24,796 bases of DNA from JAIPAH01 sp964345255. Lineage in GTDB: Bacteria > Bacteroidota > Bacteroidia > Bacteroidales > JAIPAH01. A program made the translations under genes and the position numbers. The notes under the pieces are model-generated. The model worked only from the letters and a program-made list of their open reading frames with translations. It made no database searches and was not told the origin of the DNA. The stretch spans positions 1-24,796 of the forward strand of contig CAYFQK010000014.1 of the NCBI GenBank assembly GCA_964345255.1, written 5' to 3'. This document shows positions 1 through 8,038 of the stretch, in pieces. How positions within the stretch are numbered: the stretch's first letter is position 1; every line of letters begins with the position of its first letter.

Positions 1-756
1 TATTACGGATTGCTTTTTGCATTAGGTTTCGTCGTGGGCTACCTCATCATGCAGCGCATGTTTAAAAAAGAAGGGCTAAGTATTGAATTACTGGATAAGC
101 TGGCAACCTATATGGTCATAAGCACGGTAATAGGAGCGCGCCTCGGTCACGTGCTTTTTTATGAGCCGGGATACTACTTCGCCCATCCTGTAGAAATCTT
201 AAAAGTATGGCACGGGGGATTGGCGAGCCATGGCGCAGCGATAGGAATTATTATCGCACTGCTTTTGTTTGCCAGAAAAACAAAAAGAAGCTTTTTGTGG
301 ACCATTGACCGCATAGCCGTTGTGGTTGCCCTGGCCGGAGCTTTTATCCGTACAGGAAACCTAATGAATTCGGAAATTTTCGGAAGCCCCACAGAAGTGC
401 CCTGGGCCTTTATTTTCGTGCAGTCTGACCAACAACTGATCCCACGCCATCCCTCCCAAATTTACGAGGCGTTGAGTTACCTGGCCATTTTTATATTCCT
501 GATTTGGAGTTACTATCACAAAAATGGGAAACCTAAGGAAGGCTCACTCATCGGGTGGTTTTTGATACTGGTTTTCGGCGCCAGATTCCTGCTGGAGTTT
601 TTGAAAGCCCCTCAGGTAGCATTCGAACAGGAAATGCTTCTGAACATGGGTCAGATTCTGAGTATTCCTTTTGTTATTGGCGGCATCATGTTGCTGAAGA
701 GGGCAAAAAACCGTCCTCAGGGGAAACCCCACCAGGGAAAAAGTAAAAAAACATAA
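1..756 (+). CDS. lgt: Prolipoprotein diacylglyceryl transferase, 5'-truncated by window edge
   Basis: Lgt moves a diacylglyceryl group from phosphatidylglycerol to the lipobox cysteine of prolipoproteins at the inner membrane, the first step of lipoprotein maturation. The frame is open from base 1 (Tyr-Tyr-Gly-Leu-Leu-Phe), so the TTG at 10 is not the start. About 251 residues are present and roughly 25-35 N-terminal residues lie outside the window. Visible family signatures are HGGLASHG, the RTGNLMNSE segment (equivalent to the R-x-GN-x-x-N-x-E motif that holds the essential arginine in E. coli Lgt), RHPSQIYEAL and RFLLEFLK. Several hydrophobic helices alternate with these motifs. The C-terminus is a short lysine-rich tail, a common way to end such membrane proteins. 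The gene converges on the next one and ends at a strong hairpin. Identification is secure. Confidence 0.95.
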   Translation, partial: YYGLLFALGFVVGYLIMQRMFKKEGLSIELLDKLATYMVISTVIGARLGHVLFYEPGYYFAHPVEILKVWHGGLASHGAAIGIIIALLLFARKTKRSFLWTIDRIAVVVALAGAFIRTGNLMNSEIFGSPTEVPWAFIFVQSDQQLIPRHPSQIYEALSYLAIFIFLIWSYYHKNGKPKEGSLIGWFLILVFGARFLLEFLKAPQVAFEQEMLLNMGQILSIPFVIGGIMLLKRAKNRPQGKPHQGKSKKT

Positions 757-798
757 ACTATCATTTGACTACAACATCAAAAGAAAACGGCACCATAA

Positions 799-830
799 AA
801 AACGGCGATAGTTGAGACTATCGCCGTTTT
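799..830. terminator. Bidirectional Rho-independent terminator
   Basis: A perfect 14-bp stem (AAAACGGCGATAGT paired with ACTATCGCCGTTTT) closes on a 4-nt TGAG loop. It is T-rich on both strands. It sits between two convergent genes and can end lgt on the plus strand and the DUF2723 gene on the minus strand. Confidence 0.9.
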
Positions 831-853
831 TTATTTATTCCGCTCTTATTTAT

Positions 854-3800
854 TTAACTCCCACCTGGAAGCCTTTGCTGCATCTGTTGCTGCTGTTGCA
901 TATTTTGCTTCAGGTATTTCATTTTATTATCCATTTCCTCAGAAATTTCTTTCTGCAACTCTTTCGCTCCGTATTTCCTGGCGGTGTTAGACAGTTGCTG
1001 CAATACACTGTACGCTCTGCTCATATCCTGCTGATAGTAATTGAAAAATTCAGAATCAAGAGAGCTGTAATAATCTATATCCTCGCTGTATCGCTCATAA
1101 ATCGTCCGCAACAAATCTTTTGCTTTCTCATCCTCACCGGCTTCAAAGTAAACTGATATAAGTGGGGTCATGTAGAAATCAAAGGTGATTTTTTCATGCG
1201 GAAATACCTCCAGGCAGCGATCAGCTACTTTCACCGCAGAATCTGCTTTGTTTTGATGCATGAGCCCTTCAGCTGTTCTGACGTAGTTGTTCTTTGGCAG
1301 CATCACGTTGCGCTGGCTCTCCCGGTCAACCAGCACATCGGGCTGATTCAGCCCACCCCATTTAAATTCATTCACCAGCAGATCATATGATTTTTTCAAA
1401 TTCACCCCTCCCATTCCGTTTACATACTCTTTGGCTTTTACGGGCATAAGCTTGTAAACCATGCCTTCAAGGTGCATATACTCATCTTTTCCGAAAAGAT
1501 TGGAAATACTGGATGGGTTGGCAAAATACATAGGTCGCTTCCAGTCGTTGGTGGCTAACATGTCTAGGAACATCAGATCATTTTTGTAAATGTAGTTTTT
1601 CTTGATGGTCCATTTGATCTCTGAGACAATTTGGTCATGCATGCGCTCAGGAACAAGGCCGCTTTCTATCACTTTCTGTTTATCGATAGTGATTTTCACC
1701 TTTTTTGTGGGAATATAGTTTATCTTGTTCCCGTCTCGCATTTCAAGCTGAGCATCAGTGTTTTGTATAAACTGAATAAGCCGGTCGAGCTCCACATATC
1801 CCTTAATCTGATCCCGCGGTTGTACTAAAACAACGTCATTGGTCCCTTTGGTATAATCCGGTTTGTCTAATGTAAATGGAAGAGGCGGGGATTCATACAT
1901 TTTCTCAAACTTCTGATGGATATACCAGTCGCCTGAAGCCAACATATAGTTTACCACTCTTACATCGGTTCTAACACCTTCCACTTCCTGCGCATACCAT
2001 AAGGGGAATGTATCGTTATCGCCATTGGTAAACAATATGGCATTTTCATCGCATGATGTCAGGTAGTTTGTTGCAAAGTCCCTGGCAGCATATTTCCCGG
2101 ATCGATCGTGAGCATCCCAGCCTTCTACTGCCATAATCGCCGGAACCAGTAGCACTCCTGCCACTGTAGCTGCTATAGCTGATACCCTTTGGTTTTTAAG
2201 CACTTTCTTTAATCCATTAAAGAAAAACAGGATAGATAATCCAATCCAAATAGCAAAGGCATAAAATGAGCCTGCATAGGCATAGTCGCGCTCACGCGGC
2301 TGATAAGGATACTGGTTGAGGTAAGCGACAATGGCGAGCCCTGTCATGATAAACAGAACCCCCACAACAAGGGCATCAGTAGGTTTTTTCTGGACATGAT
2401 ACAACAATCCTATCAGCCCAAAAATCAAAGGCAGGAAATAAAACGTATTATCCGCCGGGTTTTTCTTGCTTTGAGGCAGATTTTTCTGCTCTCCAAGGCG
2501 GGCATCGTCTATAGCTCCAATACCCGATTTCCAGTTTCCATGCTCTATGTTACCATGACCCTGAATATTGTTTTGCCGGCCTACAAAATTCCACATAAAG
2601 TACCGAAAATACATATGCCCTACCTGGTATTTGAAGAAAAATTTCAGGTTTTCTCCGAAAGTGGGTTTATTAATCACTTCTGTTTTCCCACGGGAATTTT
2701 CATGCTTAACCGGTACCCCTTCAACATCTGCCCACTGTTTATAGGCCCGGATGTGCTTTTGCTTTTGGTTACTCCACATCCTGGGGAAAATCGTGGTAAA
2801 ATCCGAATCATAAACAGGCACGGTCCCTTTCCGGTCGTCGGTAATTACATATTTCCCTTTTTCTTTGTCTTTCTCATATACCGGTTGTTTATCCTCATAA
2901 TCCACTATCGGAGCATTGTAGTAGGGTCCGTGAAAAATCGGAGTAGAACCATACTGTTCACGGTTGAGGTAGGAAAGAAGGCTAACGGCATCATCAGGCT
3001 CATTCTCATTTATGGGGGTATCGGCATTGGACCGGATAATAATCAGCAAAAAAGATGAATATCCGATAATCAACAAGGTGACGCTCAAAATAATGGTATT
3101 CATTAGTGCTCTACGCTCACGTATCATGTAAATACCGCTTCCTAAGGCAGCTATTAACAGAAACCGGAAGAACAAGTTTGAGGATGAAGAAGAGGCTATT
3201 AGTATGAGCAATCCCAATACACTCATTAAGATAATCAAAGTCATCACCAATTTCTTATCCGGCCGGATTTTGTGCGTGTATCGTATCCCCAATGCCAGAA
3301 GAGCCGCAATTAATAAAGCAAAAAATACCGTTCCGGTGGTGAAGGGTAATCCAAGGGAATTCACAAAGAATAATTCGGTGTGAGCAAACAGGTTGACGAT
3401 TTCCGGGATTACCCCATAGAGTATGAACCCGATGAGCACCAGCGATACGGCGAAAGTAATAATGCCCCCTTTGATTGTAGGGGTGTATTTCTTGAAGTAA
3501 TAGACCAGGGCAATAGCAGGAATGGCAAGCAAGTTAAGCAGGTGGACACCAATAGATAGCCCTATCAGATAAACAATTAGCAAGAGCCATTTATCGGCAT
3601 GGGGCTGCTCGGCTACCTGTTCCCATTTCAAGATGGCCCAGAAAGTCACAGCAGTAAACAGGGAAGAAAGTGCATAAACCTCACCTTCAACGGCTGAAAA
3701 CCAGAAAGAATCGGAAAAAGTAAAAGCGGCAGCGCCTACAATCCCGCTCCCCATAATGGCCATCATTTTACCGGAAGTCATTTCACCATGAGTAAGAACC

Positions 3801-4114
3801 ATTTTACGTCCCAGAGCGGTGATCGTCCAGAACAGGAAAGCGATAGTTAGCCCACTGCTGATTCCAGACATCGCGTTGACCATGTAGGCTACTTTAGAAG
3901 TATCACCAAAAGCAAATAATGAGAAAAAGCGACCCATTAATTGAAAAAACGGAGCTCCCGGAGGGTGACCTACCTGCAGCTTGTAAGCTGTGGCGATATA
4001 TTCTCCGGCATCCCACCAACTGGCAGTGGGTTCCAGTGTAGCAAAGTAAACAATTGAAGCTCCAATAAATAGTATCCAACCAATTATGACGTTAGTCTTC
4101 CGATATGCATCCAT
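854..4114 (-). CDS. DUF2723 / GT117-type membrane glycosyltransferase-like protein (TMEM260-related)
   Basis: This 1086-residue protein belongs to the DUF2723 family, multi-spanning GT-C-like proteins related to protein O-mannosyltransferases. Human TMEM260, of the same family, O-mannosylates IPT domains. The N-terminal signature is clear: a first membrane helix, then TASWWDAGEYI (Asp35 and Glu38) and VGHPPGAP (His50), the expected acidic luminal loop. About a dozen hydrophobic segments follow up to about residue 700, with a hydrophilic loop near 370-560 (DDAVSLLSYLNREQYG). A soluble C-terminal part carries ENAILFTNGDNDTFPLWY and TPR-like helices, ending in a glutamine-rich stretch and LPGGS. 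The start ATG has no clear Shine-Dalgarno. The gene is a single transcription unit between a shared terminator and the tRNA. The acceptor protein and sugar are unknown. An extracytoplasmic O-glycosylation role is an inference from the family. Confidence 0.85.
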   Translation of the reverse strand: MDAYRKTNVIIGWILFIGASIVYFATLEPTASWWDAGEYIATAYKLQVGHPPGAPFFQLMGRFFSLFAFGDTSKVAYMVNAMSGISSGLTIAFLFWTITALGRKMVLTHGEMTSGKMMAIMGSGIVGAAAFTFSDSFWFSAVEGEVYALSSLFTAVTFWAILKWEQVAEQPHADKWLLLIVYLIGLSIGVHLLNLLAIPAIALVYYFKKYTPTIKGGIITFAVSLVLIGFILYGVIPEIVNLFAHTELFFVNSLGLPFTTGTVFFALLIAALLALGIRYTHKIRPDKKLVMTLIILMSVLGLLILIASSSSSNLFFRFLLIAALGSGIYMIRERRALMNTIILSVTLLIIGYSSFLLIIIRSNADTPINENEPDDAVSLLSYLNREQYGSTPIFHGPYYNAPIVDYEDKQPVYEKDKEKGKYVITDDRKGTVPVYDSDFTTIFPRMWSNQKQKHIRAYKQWADVEGVPVKHENSRGKTEVINKPTFGENLKFFFKYQVGHMYFRYFMWNFVGRQNNIQGHGNIEHGNWKSGIGAIDDARLGEQKNLPQSKKNPADNTFYFLPLIFGLIGLLYHVQKKPTDALVVGVLFIMTGLAIVAYLNQYPYQPRERDYAYAGSFYAFAIWIGLSILFFFNGLKKVLKNQRVSAIAATVAGVLLVPAIMAVEGWDAHDRSGKYAARDFATNYLTSCDENAILFTNGDNDTFPLWYAQEVEGVRTDVRVVNYMLASGDWYIHQKFEKMYESPPLPFTLDKPDYTKGTNDVVLVQPRDQIKGYVELDRLIQFIQNTDAQLEMRDGNKINYIPTKKVKITIDKQKVIESGLVPERMHDQIVSEIKWTIKKNYIYKNDLMFLDMLATNDWKRPMYFANPSSISNLFGKDEYMHLEGMVYKLMPVKAKEYVNGMGGVNLKKSYDLLVNEFKWGGLNQPDVLVDRESQRNVMLPKNNYVRTAEGLMHQNKADSAVKVADRCLEVFPHEKITFDFYMTPLISVYFEAGEDEKAKDLLRTIYERYSEDIDYYSSLDSEFFNYYQQDMSRAYSVLQQLSNTARKYGAKELQKEISEEMDNKMKYLKQNMQQQQQMQQRLPGGS

Positions 4115-4298
4115 GATTTATTAGCTATTTTTCAGGCGAATTTAGAAAATTTAGTCTGTCTATTTTAAGAAGTTAAATATAATTAACTTTTTTTAGATGA
4201 CTATTCAAGCTAACTAATTCCTTAGAAAATTTTATTAAACTGTTGACTAATGCATTACACAAAGAATAGAGAAAAGTTTATTTTTTTTATTCCAGCTA

Positions 4299-4328
4299 TT
4301 TTGAAAATTTGATTTTTTTCTATCTTTG
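4299..4328 (+). promoter_or_regulatory. Bacteroidota-type promoter of the tRNA-Gln gene
   Basis: TTTTG at 4299-4303 acts as the -33 element. Seventeen nucleotides later, TATCTTTG (4321-4328) matches the Bacteroidota -7 consensus TAnnTTTG exactly. The mature tRNA begins 24 nt after the -7 element, leaving a short leader. Confidence 0.8.
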
Positions 4329-4352
4329 CAACCGCATTTGGACAAAAGAGGA

Positions 4353-4425
4353 TGTCCGGTAGTGTAATTGGCAACACGTCTGATTTTGGTTCAGAAGAGT
4401 CCAGGTTCGAACCCTGGCCGGACAA
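4353..4425 (+). tRNA. tRNA-Gln (anticodon TTG)
   Basis: A full cloverleaf can be drawn. The acceptor stem TGTCCGG (4353-4359) pairs with CCGGACA (4418-4424), with A4425 as discriminator. The D stem is GTG/CAC around TAATTGGCAA. The anticodon stem TCTGA/TCAGA encloses the loop TTTTGGT, giving anticodon TTG. The T stem CCAGG/CCTGG encloses TTCGAAC. CCA is not encoded, so it must be added after transcription. Confidence 0.97.
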
Positions 4426-4428
4426 CGA

Positions 4429-4459
4429 AAAGGCTGCTTTAGACAAAGCAGCCTTTTTT
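4429..4459 (+). terminator. Rho-independent terminator of tRNA-Gln
   Basis: AAAGGCTGCTTT (4429-4440) pairs with AAAGCAGCCTTT (4445-4456) across a 4-nt AGAC loop and runs into a T tract, immediately after the tRNA. Confidence 0.9.
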
Positions 4460-4495
4460 ATATTACTATTAGTCTTTCGTTTAGAGCTTATTCCT

Positions 4496-4503
4496 TATAT
4501 TTG
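4496..4503 (+). promoter_or_regulatory. -7 element of the sensor kinase gene
   Basis: TATATTTG matches TAnnTTTG and lies 22 nt before the start codon at 4526. The -33 region is weak: only TTTC-like sequence near 4475. This gives a short untranslated leader without a Shine-Dalgarno, as is usual in Bacteroidota. Confidence 0.6.
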
Positions 4504-4525
4504 TTAAAACATCCGTCCATAAATA

Positions 4526-7500
4526 ATGCGACATAAACACAGGCAAATAAAACTGGTATTCCTACTGCTGCTCTTTCCGGCTGTAGTCTTTTCATTGAAA
4601 GACTATGGCAAGCCACTCATGAAAAAGTACACCAATGCAAATTACAAGCATCACGGGCAGACATGGTGCTCTGTGGAGGCTCCCAATGGCTATATGTTTT
4701 TTGGTCACAGCAAGGGTATTCTGCAATTCAATGGACAGGAATGGAAGCTGATACGTATGCCTAACAATGATTTCGCGCGCAGTCTTACCGTCGCTTCAGA
4801 CAACCGCATTTATGTCGGTGGTTTTAATCAGGTAGGTTTTCTCAAACCAAATAGCAAGGGCATTTATCAATACCACTCCATCACGCAACCGGATAAATGG
4901 CAATTTCAGGATGTATGGGCGGTTAAGTCTCATAAAGAGCGGGTCTACTTTCGCACAAATAAAGGAATATTACGCTACAACCCCGAAACAGACAGTTTAA
5001 TTATCTCAGAAATAAGAGGATACAGCCGTATCCTGGAATTTAATGGCACCCCATATGTTATGGTAACTGACCGCGGATTATTCAAGTTAAATGATTCGTT
5101 TTTTAAGAAAAACCCCGAGCCCTATCACTCGGATGAAAAGCACTTCTTTTACACTGCGCTTGAATATCCTGGCAAAAACACCCTGGTTTACGACTGGAGA
5201 CAAGGTTTTCTTTTGTATAATATTAAAACACAAAAAACCAGGAAATGGCCTAACCAATTAGAGCAGGTTATTGAAAAAAACTACTTGTATCGCTCTATAA
5301 GGCTTCATAATGGGAATTACGCTTTCATAACTGATACAAAGGGGGTTTTTATTTTGAACCAGGAGGGTGAAATTGTACAAACTCTCAATAAAGAAAATTT
5401 CTTTTTTGAAAACATTATTTTAAATCTTTATGAAGATGATTTTGGCAATATCTGGTTTAACACCAATAATGGAATAGTTCAAGCAAAAATGCAATCGCCA
5501 TTCAGGGTTATTGATAACAAATACGGACTGGAAGGATATCCGGTGTTTAGTTTTATATCAAAAACCCGGCTATATGTAGGAACAACATCGGGATTATTCA
5601 GCCAATCCTTTAGCCAGTTACAACAATACCCGCCGGTTCGGTTTAAGAGCCATTTCAATGACATTATAATAACATCTCATCAAAAAATTAAAAACAAAGT
5701 TTTTATTAGTACCGCTGATGTTACACTGGATCTTTATTCCAAAGATACTATAAACGATGCTTCCACCCATATCTTCCATGTCCCGCCTCACGATTCATCT
5801 ACTATCATATCCGCCAATAGCAATGGAATTTTTAAGATCATCAAATCAGGCGCTACCTGGGAAAAGAAGCAGATCAAAGGCTTTGATAAAAGCATAAATG
5901 ATCTCTTTTCTCTGCAATCCGGGGAGATATGGGCAATAACACGAAATGGCGATTTAAACCGTTTTCTGTTAAATAAATCGCGTGACTCGATTGCTGAAGT
6001 AACAAATATTGATACCTCTTATGGAATCCCAGATCAACATTCCAATTCTTTGTATCCCTGGAAGAAAACCTTTTTACTATCCACATCGGAGGGATTTTAT
6101 AAATATGCCCCCTCACAAAAGTCTTTCTTTCCTTTTGATTCATTAAATCAGTTCACCGAAGACAGACGAATCAGTGTTTTCAGGCAAGGTCCGGAGGATA
6201 AATTCTGGTTTTGGTCTATAGGCAAAAACAGTTGGGGAGGGGCTTTTGGGTATGCATTCAATGGGGTTATTAATGATACAGCCACTTTTAGCGAACTCAG
6301 GAAATACGAAATCAATGATATTGATTTTTATAAAGACAAGGTCATCTTTACTGCCAAGACAAAAATCATCATCTATGATAAAGAAAAGAACCATAAAAAA
6401 AAGCATTACAATACATACATCACCCGGATTGAAGATGCCCTGAATGACAGCACCCTCACAGGGAACCCTGAATTAAGAGATAAGAATAAATTATCACTGG
6501 CTTACAGCCAGAACAACCTCACTTTTTTTGTTTCCTCAAACCACTTAAGTCGCTCCGATGGACAAAAGTTTTCTTTTCAACTCTCGCCTGGTGAAGAAAA
6601 TTGGTCTCCCTGGACCGGTCGGCATATCAAAGAATATACTTCGCTCTCTCCCGGCTCGTACGAATTTAAAGTAAAAAGCAAAAACATTAATGGAGGCAGC
6701 AGCAACGTGGCCACTATAAAGTTTGAGATTGCTGCGCCCTGGTACATGAAAACATGGGCTTATTATGCAGCCGCAATAATTGTGTTAGCCCTCAGCGGAA
6801 TTATCCTCCTTTATTATCGCAGGAAAGAAAGAAACAAAAGAGTAAAACTCGAAAAAATAATTTCTGACAGGACGAAGGAGTTGATAGAACAAAAAGAAGA
6901 ATTAGAGAATGAAAAAAATACAATTCACGGGTTAAACCAAACCAAAGACAAGTTTTTTTCCATCATCGCCCATGACCTTCGAACTCCTTTCAACTCTATG
7001 CTGGGACTTACCGAGGTGCTCGAAGAAGATTATGATGACCTGAGTGAAGAAGAAAGAAAGGATTTGATCCACAATATACACAAGTCTACTAAGTTTAGCT
7101 TCGACCTGCTGGATAACCTCCTCACGTGGTCGAGGGTACAGAGAAACAAAATCACACCCAATAGAGATTATTATGATATCAGAGAGCTTAGTGACGAGAC
7201 TGTTAATTTGCTATACTCAGCCATCTTAAACAAAGACATCTCCATCAATAATAAGATAAAAGAAGGGACCACGGCTTATTGCGATAAAAATATGATTATA
7301 AGCGTTTTAAGGAACCTTATATCAAATGCAATCAAATTTACAGACCGTAAAGGCCTCATTGAGCTAAATGCTGAAGAAACCAAAGGCAAAGTAAAGATCG
7401 CGGTATCTGATAACGGGGTGGGATTGTCGGCACATGTGAAAGACAAAATATTTGATGTAGGGAATCAAATAAAACAAAAGGGTACCGAAGAAGAGACGGG

Positions 7501-7639
7501 CACAGGTCTTGGCTTACTTTTAACCAAAGATTTCGTTGATCAAAACGATGGCGACATTTTTGTTGAGAGCGAATTGAATAAGGGAAGCACATTTACTTTT
7601 ACCCTGCCGCGGTTTAAAGAAAAGGAATCCGATTCATAA
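4526..7639 (+). CDS. Sensor histidine kinase with Reg_prop beta-propeller and Y_Y_Y domains
   Basis: This 1037-residue membrane sensor resembles the input half of hybrid two-component systems (HTCS). A signal-anchor helix (about residues 8-23) precedes a long extracytoplasmic region with repeated propeller blades (for example NGYMFFGHSKGILQFNG and DDFGNIWFNTNNGIVQA). A Y_Y_Y immunoglobulin-like domain follows at about 665-735 (SYEFKVKSKNINGG), then a membrane helix at about 745-768 and a coiled linker. The HisKA H-box is IIAHDLRTPFNS with His816. The ATPase boxes are RNLISNAIKF (N), DNGVGLS (G1) and TGTGLGLLL (G2). The protein ends just after the ATPase domain, so it has no receiver and no AraC-type DNA-binding domain, unlike classical HTCS regulators. 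No response regulator gene is visible beside it. The ligand is unknown; carbohydrate sensing is the family norm, not shown here. Confidence 0.9.
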   Translation: MRHKHRQIKLVFLLLLFPAVVFSLKDYGKPLMKKYTNANYKHHGQTWCSVEAPNGYMFFGHSKGILQFNGQEWKLIRMPNNDFARSLTVASDNRIYVGGFNQVGFLKPNSKGIYQYHSITQPDKWQFQDVWAVKSHKERVYFRTNKGILRYNPETDSLIISEIRGYSRILEFNGTPYVMVTDRGLFKLNDSFFKKNPEPYHSDEKHFFYTALEYPGKNTLVYDWRQGFLLYNIKTQKTRKWPNQLEQVIEKNYLYRSIRLHNGNYAFITDTKGVFILNQEGEIVQTLNKENFFFENIILNLYEDDFGNIWFNTNNGIVQAKMQSPFRVIDNKYGLEGYPVFSFISKTRLYVGTTSGLFSQSFSQLQQYPPVRFKSHFNDIIITSHQKIKNKVFISTADVTLDLYSKDTINDASTHIFHVPPHDSSTIISANSNGIFKIIKSGATWEKKQIKGFDKSINDLFSLQSGEIWAITRNGDLNRFLLNKSRDSIAEVTNIDTSYGIPDQHSNSLYPWKKTFLLSTSEGFYKYAPSQKSFFPFDSLNQFTEDRRISVFRQGPEDKFWFWSIGKNSWGGAFGYAFNGVINDTATFSELRKYEINDIDFYKDKVIFTAKTKIIIYDKEKNHKKKHYNTYITRIEDALNDSTLTGNPELRDKNKLSLAYSQNNLTFFVSSNHLSRSDGQKFSFQLSPGEENWSPWTGRHIKEYTSLSPGSYEFKVKSKNINGGSSNVATIKFEIAAPWYMKTWAYYAAAIIVLALSGIILLYYRRKERNKRVKLEKIISDRTKELIEQKEELENEKNTIHGLNQTKDKFFSIIAHDLRTPFNSMLGLTEVLEEDYDDLSEEERKDLIHNIHKSTKFSFDLLDNLLTWSRVQRNKITPNRDYYDIRELSDETVNLLYSAILNKDISINNKIKEGTTAYCDKNMIISVLRNLISNAIKFTDRKGLIELNAEETKGKVKIAVSDNGVGLSAHVKDKIFDVGNQIKQKGTEEETGTGLGLLLTKDFVDQNDGDIFVESELNKGSTFTFTLPRFKEKESDS

Positions 7640-7651
7640 AATCGCCGCCAC

Positions 7652-7966
7652 TCATTTATAATTCCTGATATATTCCTCCCCGTAGCGGGAAAAGTAGTAG
7701 TCACAAACTTCAATAATTACCTCATTGGTTTTGCTCTTTTGATTACCAATGTCATCAGGTAAATTGTATTTTTCCTTTAATTTACCAACAAGGTTTTCCA
7801 CTGCCTTATTAAAGTCATAGGTTACCATCAGGTAATCAGTCACTTTTTCCTCCTCTTTCTGGTCGGGCAATTCACCGGGTAAGTCTCTTTTCTCCAAATG
7901 CAGACGCATATAAGTCAAAAAGTAATTCTCCAGCTCTTTGTCCTTTTTAATACTTTCTGCTACCAT
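7652..7966 (-). CDS. Conserved-looking small hypothetical protein
   Basis: I do not recognise this 104-residue protein. It has no signal peptide or membrane segment and is charged and probably helical, with acidic and lysine-rich stretches (PDQKEEEKVTDYL, VGKLKEKYNLPDD). The C-terminus is tyrosine-rich (VCDYYFSRYGEEYIRNYK). The frame is open further upstream to a TTG at 7981, but that codon abuts the terminator of the upstream amylase gene. The ATG at 7966 is therefore the likelier start. The gene converges on the sensor kinase gene with only 12 nt between the stops, and no clear terminator separates them. That it is a real gene rests on its typical codon use and tight fit between neighbours. 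Confidence 0.6.
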   Translation of the reverse strand: MVAESIKKDKELENYFLTYMRLHLEKRDLPGELPDQKEEEKVTDYLMVTYDFNKAVENLVGKLKEKYNLPDDIGNQKSKTNEVIIEVCDYYFSRYGEEYIRNYK

Positions 7967-7986
7967 ATTCAGTTTTTGCAAAAATA

Positions 7987-8021
7987 AAAAAGGCTGCCGA
8001 AACCACCGGCAACCTTTTTTA
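7987..8021 (-). terminator. Rho-independent terminator of the amylase gene
   Basis: On the minus strand GGTTGCCG pairs with CGGCAGCC (one T-G wobble) around a 7-nt loop, flanked by A and T tracts. It begins 18 nt after the amylase stop codon. Confidence 0.8.
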
Positions 8022-8038
8022 TCCTGAGAAAGCCTAAT

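Noticed and set aside
812..1156. A 114-codon plus-strand open frame beginning in the terminator
   Set aside because: It is antisense to the end of the DUF2723 gene. The hydrophobic composition is what the reverse frame of that sequence would give.
2396..3058. A 220-codon plus-strand open frame
   Set aside because: It lies entirely antisense to the conserved DUF2723 gene and its product shows no domain-like features. It is a shadow frame.
4255..4446. A 63-codon minus-strand open frame
   Set aside because: It covers the tRNA-Gln gene, its promoter and terminator on the opposite strand, so coding is very unlikely.
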